From contig JAQIBW010000258.1 of NCBI GenBank assembly GCA_027858865.1, positions 1 to 12,166 of the forward strand: DNA of 12,166 bases, in the 5' to 3' direction. Positions 6,675 through 12,166 of the stretch are shown here, in pieces. Origin of the DNA: Sulfurimonas sp. GTDB taxonomy: Bacteria; Campylobacterota; Campylobacteria; Campylobacterales; Sulfurimonadaceae. Position numbers and translations under genes: made by a program. The notes under the pieces were generated by a model. That model was not told the origin of the DNA. It did no database searches and saw only the letters and a list, made by a program, of their open reading frames with translations. How positions within the stretch are numbered: the stretch's first letter is position 1; the number at the start of each line of letters is the position of its first letter.

Positions 6675-6965
6675 ATGTCAAAATATAGTGCACTATTTGA
6701 AGATGAAGATGATATATTTTTAGGTTCACCAGTTAGTAAATTGATGGACATAATTTTTAATGCAAATAACGATGTTGTTAGATTTGATTTAGAGAATTTC
6801 ATTAAAAGAAGAGCTGCTATGGAGCTTTTAATGGAAGAGAAATTTGGTGAAAATTATTCTAAAGAACTTGATATCTTTACGGTAGAGAATGCTGAAGCAG
6901 TTGAGATTAAGACTAAGAGTTTAAGTATCGAATTGACGGGTGAAATAGTTTCAAAAAGTGAATAA
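6675..6965 (+). CDS. DUF2018 family protein (HP0242-like)
   Basis: A 96-residue acidic, probably all-helical cytoplasmic protein. The N-terminus, YSALFEDEDDIFLGSPVSKLMDIIF (4-28), resembles that of H. pylori HP0242, the DUF2018 protein whose homodimer structure is reported to be knotted, and the position in the genome matches: HP0242 also heads the run leading to ispB, hemA, proS and hemC. Function is unknown. There is no signal peptide, membrane segment or cysteine. It has a good ribosome binding site (GAAGGA) and a TATAAT-type promoter upstream, and it is followed after five bases by the exported hypothetical gene. The family assignment comes from recalled sequence and gene order, not from a profile search. 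Confidence 0.75.
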   Translation: MSKYSALFEDEDDIFLGSPVSKLMDIIFNANNDVVRFDLENFIKRRAAMELLMEEKFGENYSKELDIFTVENAEAVEIKTKSLSIELTGEIVSKSE

Positions 6966-6970
6966 ATAAA

Positions 6971-7387
6971 ATGAAGCTTTTTTTACAAGTTTTTATCATT
7001 TTAGCACTTAGTTGTAGTGTAGTTTTAGGAGATGAATACAGAGATGTAACAACAATCTCTCTAAAAAAAGATGAACAAAAGAAAATTCTTGTAAAATATG
7101 GCGACATTACAAAACTTTTTAAATTTAACTGGACATTGTATAAGAATGAGGGATTAATTATTCATCGCTCATATGATAGAATAGTTGCGCAAAATATCTT
7201 ATACTTAAGACGTAAAAATCAAAGTTTTAGGCTAGAACTTAGACCTAGAGGGGCTGGTCATTATAATGCAGCTTACATGCTAGTTAAATTTAAAGAGTTT
7301 AAATATGAAACAAGAGAAGCGGTCTTTGAGCTGTTCTTGTTTGATAAAAATAAACAAGTCATTTTAAAACATTTGAAGAATAGTTAG
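6971..7387 (+). CDS. Exported hypothetical protein (HP0241-position)
   Basis: A 138-residue protein with a Sec signal peptide: MKLFLQVFIILALSCSVVLG (1-20), probably cut before D21. The mature part (about 118 residues) is rich in basic and aromatic residues and alternating hydrophobic residues, suggesting a small beta-rich periplasmic domain; it has no cysteine. I recognise no catalytic motif. Its place between the DUF2018 gene and the polyprenyl synthase gene matches H. pylori HP0241, so it is probably the counterpart, of unknown function. The ribosome binding site is weak and the gene follows the previous stop by only five bases, so its translation may depend on the upstream gene. Confidence 0.8.
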   Translation: MKLFLQVFIILALSCSVVLGDEYRDVTTISLKKDEQKKILVKYGDITKLFKFNWTLYKNEGLIIHRSYDRIVAQNILYLRRKNQSFRLELRPRGAGHYNAAYMLVKFKEFKYETREAVFELFLFDKNKQVILKHLKNS

Positions 7388-7397
7388 AGAGGTCTGG

Positions 7398-8285
7398 ATG
7401 CAAAGAGTTGAGCGTGAAATAGCAAGATTAATAAAAGAAGTTGATTATGATGAGGTAACTCGTCTTTTTAATATGCTCAGCGGTGGCAAAAGACTTAGAG
7501 CAAAACTTATTTTAAAAATTGCTCCTGAACATGAAAGGGCTCCACTTCTAGCTGCTATAGTTGAGTTAATACATGGAGCGAGTCTGCTTCATGATGACGT
7601 AATTGATGAGTCTGTAACAAGACGAGGTGTAGCATCTGTTAATGCAACTGACGGTAGTAAAACGGCTGTGATGTTGGGCGATATTCTTTATTCAAAAGCT
7701 TTTACAGAGCTTGTTGAGTTTGACAGAGATATTGCAAAAGTTATAGCAGCTTCTGTAACTGCACTCTCTAAAGGTGAGATGCAAGATGTTAAAATGGCGA
7801 ACGAGTTTAATGAAGATGAAGCTAAATATCTTGATATGCTTTACCTTAAAACTGCTACTCTTATCGAAGCAGCGGCTTATGCAGCAGCACTACTTGCAGG
7901 TAAAGATGCAAAGATGTATGGCGTTTATGGAAGAAACCTAGGATTATCATTTCAAATTATTGATGATATTTTAGATATTACAGCTGACTCTAAGACACTT
8001 GGAAAACCTGCAATGAATGACTTTGTAGAGGGCAAGTGTACTCTTCCTTATATTTATCTCTATAAAGTATTAAATGATGAAGACAAAGCAAGACTAAAAA
8101 ATTCGCATGCAAAAGACATAGACGAAGATGAAGTTCTTTGGATCAAGCAAAAAATGCAAGAACATAAGAGTATTGAAAACTCATTTGAACTAGCTAAAAA
8201 ACTATCTCACGAAGCAATGTTGGCTGTTAAAGATGATAAAGAACTCATTGAAATATTACAAACTATGATTAAAAGAAGTTATTAA
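7398..8285 (+). CDS. ispB: Long-chain polyprenyl diphosphate synthase (IspB-like)
   Basis: A trans-prenyltransferase of 295 residues that extends allylic diphosphates with isopentenyl diphosphate. The first aspartate-rich motif is DDVID (66-70) followed by RR at 75-76; the second is DDILD (189-193) in LSFQIIDDILD; GGKRLR is at 29-34 and GKPAMNDFVEGKCTLP at 202-217. The residue five before the first motif is alanine (A61), a small residue that allows long products, which fits a quinone side-chain enzyme rather than farnesyl diphosphate synthase. In Campylobacterota the product would serve menaquinone, often with six isoprene units; chain length is inferred. It has a strong ribosome binding site (GAGAGG) and its TAA stop shares one base with the hemA ATG. 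Confidence 0.9.
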   Translation: MQRVEREIARLIKEVDYDEVTRLFNMLSGGKRLRAKLILKIAPEHERAPLLAAIVELIHGASLLHDDVIDESVTRRGVASVNATDGSKTAVMLGDILYSKAFTELVEFDRDIAKVIAASVTALSKGEMQDVKMANEFNEDEAKYLDMLYLKTATLIEAAAYAAALLAGKDAKMYGVYGRNLGLSFQIIDDILDITADSKTLGKPAMNDFVEGKCTLPYIYLYKVLNDEDKARLKNSHAKDIDEDEVLWIKQKMQEHKSIENSFELAKKLSHEAMLAVKDDKELIEILQTMIKRSY

Positions 8286-9595
8286 TGCACTATCTAAATA
8301 TAAGTTTTTCACACAAAAATTCAACTCTAGAAATAAGAGAAAAGTTGTCATATCCTGATGATGAACATCTTAATGGATGTCTAATAAAACTAAATGAAAG
8401 TGAAGCTATAAACGAGACTATACTTATCTCTACATGCAACAGAATGGAAATTTTTTGTAGCTGTAATGATATAGTCGATGCAACTCAGCACATATTTGAG
8501 ATGCTTACTGTTCGTGCAGGAATTAGCATTGAAGAGCTGGAAGGTCGTGCTGATATATTTGATGACAGTAGTGCTATTCATCATCTTTTTACAGTTGCAT
8601 CTTCACTTGACTCTATGGTTATAGGTGAGACTCAGATTGCAGGACAACTTAAAGATGCATTTAGATTTTCATATAACAACGGTCACAGTGGTCAAAAACT
8701 AGCACGTGCCATGCACAATGCTTTTAAGTGTGCTGCTAAAGTTAGAAATGCTACAGATATCTCTTCTAAACCTGTTTCAATCGCAAGTGTTGCAGTATCA
8801 AAATTAAAATCTGTTTTAGAGAGTGTAGAGGGTAGAAAAACCTTAATTATCGGAACCGGTGAAATGTCTGAGATTACAGCTAAACACATGGTTTCAAACG
8901 GTGCTGATGTTTATATTATGAACAGAACAAAAGAAAAAGCATTTACTCTAGCCGAGGAATGTGGAGCAAAAGTTTTAGACTTTGATCAACTACCTCATAT
9001 TATTAATGAGTTTGAGATTTTATTTACTGCTACTTCATCTCCTGTTCCTATTATTACAGATGATATTATCAAATCATGTGATTTTGACAGATACTGGTTT
9101 GATTTAGCTATTCCAAGAGATATAATCTATCATAAAGGTGAGCGTATAAATCTTTACCAAATAGATGACTTAAAGACTATAGTTGATGAAAACAGGGGTC
9201 TTAGAGAAGATGAAGCAAGAAAAGCTCATACAATCATTGGTAGAAGTACTGTAGCGTTCTTTGAGTGGTTAGATACTCTAAACATAGAACCGATGATAAA
9301 AGATATTTATGAAAAAGCTTTTGAAGCTGCAAAAATAGAGAGTGATAGAGTCATCAAAAACGGATATATTCCAAAAGAATATGAAGCAGAAGTCCATAAA
9401 ATGGGTGAGCAGGTTATGAAACGTTTTTTACATGATATGACTACAAAGATGAGAAGTGTATCTGAAGAATCAAAGTCAGATATGATAACTGGAGCTTTAC
9501 AATTTTTAATTAAAAATGATAATAAAAATGTTGAGATGCCAGACAAATACAAATGTGAGCATAATTTAAGTATTATTCAACAAGGAAGCAAATGA
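8285..9595 (+). CDS. hemA: Glutamyl-tRNA reductase
   Basis: HemA reduces glutamyl-tRNA(Glu) with NADPH to glutamate-1-semialdehyde, the first committed step of the C5 route to 5-aminolevulinate and heme. The 436-residue protein shows the catalytic cysteine in ISTCNRMEIF (C51), the signature SSLDSMVIGETQIAGQLK (106-123), the NADPH-binding TLIIGTGEMSE near 185-195, NRTKEKA, and a C-terminal helical dimerisation region. The length is normal for the family. It is sandwiched between ispB and proS with overlaps at both ends (TAATG at the start, ATGA at the end), so translation is likely coupled along the operon. hemC follows further downstream, so the operon contributes two tetrapyrrole enzymes. 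Confidence 0.97.
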   Translation: MHYLNISFSHKNSTLEIREKLSYPDDEHLNGCLIKLNESEAINETILISTCNRMEIFCSCNDIVDATQHIFEMLTVRAGISIEELEGRADIFDDSSAIHHLFTVASSLDSMVIGETQIAGQLKDAFRFSYNNGHSGQKLARAMHNAFKCAAKVRNATDISSKPVSIASVAVSKLKSVLESVEGRKTLIIGTGEMSEITAKHMVSNGADVYIMNRTKEKAFTLAEECGAKVLDFDQLPHIINEFEILFTATSSPVPIITDDIIKSCDFDRYWFDLAIPRDIIYHKGERINLYQIDDLKTIVDENRGLREDEARKAHTIIGRSTVAFFEWLDTLNIEPMIKDIYEKAFEAAKIESDRVIKNGYIPKEYEAEVHKMGEQVMKRFLHDMTTKMRSVSEESKSDMITGALQFLIKNDNKNVEMPDKYKCEHNLSIIQQGSK

Positions 9596-10893
9596 GAAGA
9601 AGCCGAGCGTTTTTACCAACAACAAAAGAAGTACCATCAGATGCAACATTACCATCTCATCAGTTTTTAGTAAGAGGTGGTTTTATAAACCAACAAGGTG
9701 TTGGTCTTTATAACTTTTTGCCATTAGGAAAAATTGTACTAGAAAAAATTAGAACTATTGTAAAAGAAGAGTTGGATAATGCTGGTTGTAATGAAGTGCA
9801 ACTTAGCTTTGTTACACCTATTAGTTTATGGGATAAAAGCGGTCGTTCTGAGACTATGGGAAAAGAGATGCTTCGCATCCAAGATAGACATCAAAACTCG
9901 TTTGTACTGAGTCCTACTAATGAAGAAGCTATGGTTGAGTTAGTAAAAAACAGAGTAACTTCTTACAAAGATTTACCAGTTAACCTATATCAAATCAATA
10001 CAAAATTTCGTGATGAAGCAAGACCTAGATATGGTCTTTTACGTGGTCGTGAGTTTTTAATGAAAGATGGTTACTCTTTTCATGCATCAACAGAAGATAT
10101 GGTTAGAGAGTTTGATATGATGGAAGAGACTTATAAAAAGATTTTTACTAGACTTGGGTTAGATTTTAGAGTAGTCCAAGCAGATAGTGGAGCAATTGGT
10201 GGAGATGGAAGTAAAGAGTTCCATGTTTTAGCAAATAGTGGTGAAGATACTCTTGTTGTATGTGAATCATGTGATTATGGTGCAAATATTGAAACTATTT
10301 TTGATGAAGAGCAAGTTGACGCTTACAATGAGAAATCTTATGAAGAGTTGTTAGAACTAAATATTGATCGTAAATGTTCTTGTGGAGCTACGCTTATCTT
10401 TAAAAAAGGTATTGAAGTTGGACATATTTTTCAACTTGGAACTAGATATTCGGCCGCTTTAGAGGCAAATTTTAGTGATGAAAATGGTAAACCAAAACCG
10501 TTTGAGATGGCAACATTCGGTATAGGTGTAAGTAGACTTGTTGCATCTGTAATCGAGCAAAACCATGATGAAAACGGTTGTATCTGGACAAAAGAAACAG
10601 CTCCATATACGGTAAACATTATGGTGTCAAACATTAAAGATGAAGCACAAATGACACTTGGCGAAGAGTTGTATTTAAAACTTTTAGGTGAAGACGTTGA
10701 AGTTATGTTTGATGATAGAAAAGAAAGATTTGGCTTTAAGATGAAAGATGCAGAACTTATTGGTTTTCCATACACTGTTATAATTGGAAAAGAACTGGTT
10801 AACGGCCTTGTTCAGGTATATGATAGAAAAACAAAAGAGAAAATATCAGTAAATACAGGCGATATATATTCAAAAATAATGGAGTTAATATAG
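9592..10893 (+). CDS. proS: Prolyl-tRNA synthetase lacking the INS editing domain
   Basis: A class II synthetase that charges tRNA(Pro). Class II motif 2 is FRDEARPRYGLLRGREF (139-155), motif 3 is FGIGVSR (309-315), and the C-terminal anticodon-binding domain follows (about 338-433). Sequence similarity is to the standard bacterial type (QADSGAIGG, GIEVGHIFQLGTRYS, DDRKERFGFK). That type is usually about 565-575 residues because an INS domain of about 180 residues, which removes alanine misattached to tRNA(Pro), lies between motifs 2 and 3. Here only about 30 residues separate YGANIE (229-234) from C262, so INS is absent. Two cysteine pairs, C224-x2-C227 and C262-x-C264, now lie close together and could bind zinc. 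The reading frame is open throughout, so this is not a frameshift. ATG overlaps the hemA stop; AAGGA lies six bases upstream. Confidence 0.95.
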   Translation: MRRSRAFLPTTKEVPSDATLPSHQFLVRGGFINQQGVGLYNFLPLGKIVLEKIRTIVKEELDNAGCNEVQLSFVTPISLWDKSGRSETMGKEMLRIQDRHQNSFVLSPTNEEAMVELVKNRVTSYKDLPVNLYQINTKFRDEARPRYGLLRGREFLMKDGYSFHASTEDMVREFDMMEETYKKIFTRLGLDFRVVQADSGAIGGDGSKEFHVLANSGEDTLVVCESCDYGANIETIFDEEQVDAYNEKSYEELLELNIDRKCSCGATLIFKKGIEVGHIFQLGTRYSAALEANFSDENGKPKPFEMATFGIGVSRLVASVIEQNHDENGCIWTKETAPYTVNIMVSNIKDEAQMTLGEELYLKLLGEDVEVMFDDRKERFGFKMKDAELIGFPYTVIIGKELVNGLVQVYDRKTKEKISVNTGDIYSKIMELI

Positions 10894-10894
10894 T

Positions 10895-11344
10895 ATGATT
10901 TACTTTGTAATATACCTTTTTTTAGAAGTTCTTATCTCTGTTAATATATCATCATCTATTGGTGGTTTAGCAACATTTTTCGAGATAGTTTTAACTGCTT
11001 TTATAGGTATATCAATTCTTGTAAACTTTAGAACAACTCTGCTTAATAACATTACAGCAGTATCTTACCATGCTATTGATTTAACAGAGTTTCAAAGACT
11101 GAATCTCTTTACAATTATTGGTGCAATTTTACTTATAATCCCAGGTTTTTTAACTGATATAATCGGTGCATTGATGCAGTTTAGTGTTTTTACGAGTATG
11201 CTCGTTAACCGTTATAATATAAAATCAGGTAATTATAAACCAAGTCACAATCAAGAAAATATAAATAACATAGAAAAAAATATACAAAAGGATTCAGATG
11301 TCATTGATGTTGAAATTATTAGCGACAGCCCTACTACTAAGTAG
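10895..11344 (+). CDS. fxsA: FxsA family membrane protein
   Basis: A 149-residue inner membrane protein with three or four hydrophobic segments (about 1-18, 24-46 and 68-103). The family signature is in the last of them: AILLIIPGFLTDIIGALM (77-94), and the C-terminal cytoplasmic tail contains DVIDVEI (135-141), similar to the tail end of other FxsA proteins. In E. coli, overexpressed FxsA relieves F-plasmid exclusion of phage T7; the ordinary cellular role is unknown. It starts one base after the proS stop. C. jejuni has a similar gene (Cj0544, from memory) between proS and hemC. The last 47 bases overlap the next gene, whose ribosome binding site lies within this coding region. Confidence 0.85.
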   Translation: MIYFVIYLFLEVLISVNISSSIGGLATFFEIVLTAFIGISILVNFRTTLLNNITAVSYHAIDLTEFQRLNLFTIIGAILLIIPGFLTDIIGALMQFSVFTSMLVNRYNIKSGNYKPSHNQENINNIEKNIQKDSDVIDVEIISDSPTTK

Positions 11345-12134
11345 TTTTTTACAGGCTTCTACTTCAAATAAAGATGTAGAAAGGTTTTTAAAAAAATCAT
11401 TTGAGGGCAACCCAAATATTATTAAACTAAGTGTTAAAGTTGAACAAACGATTGCTTTAGAAACAGTAAAAGGTTGGAGTGCATATATAGTTGGTGTAGA
11501 TGCTACTGTAAAGGCTAAACAAGGAACTCGTGACGTCAAGCAAAAGATGATCTGGTTCTCAAACGGAGATACTATCTCTCCTGACCTTATAGATATAAAA
11601 ACAGGTACTTCTTTAAAAGAGTCTGTTTCACCATCATTTGAGTTAAAATATTACAAAAAAGAGAACCTTATTTATGGAAATGCAGATGCGAAATATAGAG
11701 TAGCTATTTTTTCAGATCCACTTTGTCCATTTTGTAGAAACTTTGTTCCAAAAGCAATAAATTACATGAAAAAAGATCCAAAGAAATTTGCAATCTATTA
11801 CTATCACTTTCCACTACCTTCACTTCATCCTGCAGCAGTAGAATTAGTTAAAGCAGCGGTTGCAGCTGAACTACAAGGTGAAAAAGATGTTGTACTTAAA
11901 CTTTATACTGTAGAAGTAGATCCTAGAGAGAAAGATGTCAATAAAATCTTAGTAGCATTTAACAAAACAATGAATACTAATATAACACCTGCTGATTTAA
12001 AATCAAATGCAGTTATGCAACATATTAATAGTGATTTAGATATAGCAAATAATCTAATGGTTAATGGAACTCCTACTATGTTTTTTGATGATAAATTAGA
12101 TAAAACAAAAAGAAAATTTGAAAAGGCCAAATAG
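11298..12134 (+). CDS. Periplasmic DsbC/DsbG-like thiol-disulfide protein
   Basis: A 278-residue exported protein: signal peptide about 1-20 (hydrophobic core LKLLATALLLSSFL, probable cut after LQA), an N-terminal domain (about 25-125) placed like the DsbC dimerisation domain, then a thioredoxin fold with FSDPLCPFC (138-146; active site C143-P-F-C146) and the cis-proline loop NGTPTMFF (256-263). The architecture suggests a dimeric disulfide isomerase or reductase, or an oxidant in Campylobacterota where Dsb roles are mixed. The only cysteines are those of the active site. The start is ATG at 11298 with AAGGA seven bases upstream, inside fxsA in another frame, giving a 47-base overlap. It lies four bases before hemC; I do not recall this gene at that position in Campylobacter or Helicobacter. 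Confidence 0.88.
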   Translation: MSLMLKLLATALLLSSFLQASTSNKDVERFLKKSFEGNPNIIKLSVKVEQTIALETVKGWSAYIVGVDATVKAKQGTRDVKQKMIWFSNGDTISPDLIDIKTGTSLKESVSPSFELKYYKKENLIYGNADAKYRVAIFSDPLCPFCRNFVPKAINYMKKDPKKFAIYYYHFPLPSLHPAAVELVKAAVAAELQGEKDVVLKLYTVEVDPREKDVNKILVAFNKTMNTNITPADLKSNAVMQHINSDLDIANNLMVNGTPTMFFDDKLDKTKRKFEKAK

Positions 12135-12138
12135 ATAT

Positions 12139-12166
12139 ATGGAAAAATTAGTAATAGCAACAAGAG
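12139..12166 (+). CDS. hemC: Porphobilinogen deaminase HemC, 5' end only
   Basis: Only the first nine codons and one base are in the window, reading MEKLVIATR followed by G. This is the usual HemC N-terminus (xxLVIATRGS...), the start of the enzyme that joins four porphobilinogen units into hydroxymethylbilane in heme synthesis. It starts four bases after the DsbC-like gene stop. Its position after proS and fxsA matches the hemA-proS-hemC order of H. pylori and C. jejuni. The gene is cut by the window edge; it is not truncated in the genome as far as can be told. Confidence 0.8.

Noticed and set aside
10261..10386. Possible frameshift or broken gene explaining the short proS
   Set aside because: The frame is open from start to stop, flanking motifs are intact and the join reads as sensible protein, so a domain loss is the better explanation.
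1..12166. Defence system, mobile element, CRISPR array or biosynthetic cluster
   Set aside because: Every gene of reasonable size is a housekeeping or conserved phylum gene; no transposase, integrase, toxin-antitoxin pair, direct-repeat array or attachment-like repeat was seen.

Overview
This AT-rich window most likely comes from a Campylobacterota (Epsilonproteobacteria) chromosome, probably a Sulfurimonas-like or related sulfur/hydrogen-oxidising lineage. Two signals support this. A DUF2018 (HP0242-like) gene is followed by an exported hypothetical, a polyprenyl diphosphate synthase, hemA, proS and hemC, the order I recall from Helicobacter pylori HP0242-HP0237, with the Campylobacter jejuni Cj0541-Cj0545 block matching from the prenyl synthase onward. 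An MBL-fold hydrolase divergent from nadE, with lpxK downstream, recalls C. jejuni Cj0809c-Cj0811. The genus is an inference; both orders are from memory, not from a search. Coding density is very high: no gene-free stretch exceeds about 130 bases. I see no tRNA, rRNA, CRISPR array, insertion sequence, integrase or phage gene.

Layout. (1) 66-1550, plus strand: cmoB (wobble-uridine modification of tRNA) and a hotdog-fold thioesterase, separated by a short GC-richer structured element and a hairpin terminator. (2) 1561-2750, minus strand: a two-gene operon of an MBL-fold (glyoxalase II/YcbL-like) hydrolase and a class I SAM methyltransferase, coupled by a TAATG junction. It converges on the thioesterase gene at a bidirectional terminator. 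(3) 2751-2880: a divergent promoter region with two copies of the palindrome TTGTWACAA, arranged as a wider inverted repeat. (4) 2881-6603, plus strand: nadE, a DegT-family aminotransferase, lpxK and argB, tightly packed and using TTG starts for lpxK and argB. (5) 6675 to the end, plus strand: a second tightly packed operon of DUF2018 protein, exported hypothetical, ispB-like synthase, hemA, proS, fxsA, a periplasmic DsbC-like thiol-disulfide protein, and the first codons of hemC. Four of its gene junctions overlap.

Together the genes cover housekeeping work: NAD, lipid A, arginine and tetrapyrrole biosynthesis, quinone side-chain synthesis, tRNA charging and modification, and envelope redox. 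I did not find a new defence or mobile system. The points most worth a second look are a prolyl-tRNA synthetase without the usual bacterial INS editing domain (C-terminal Cys pairs retained), the paired palindromes in the hydrolase/nadE promoter region, a one-residue shift of the expected PLP lysine in the aminotransferase, and the DsbC-like gene that overlaps fxsA by 47 bases just before hemC.
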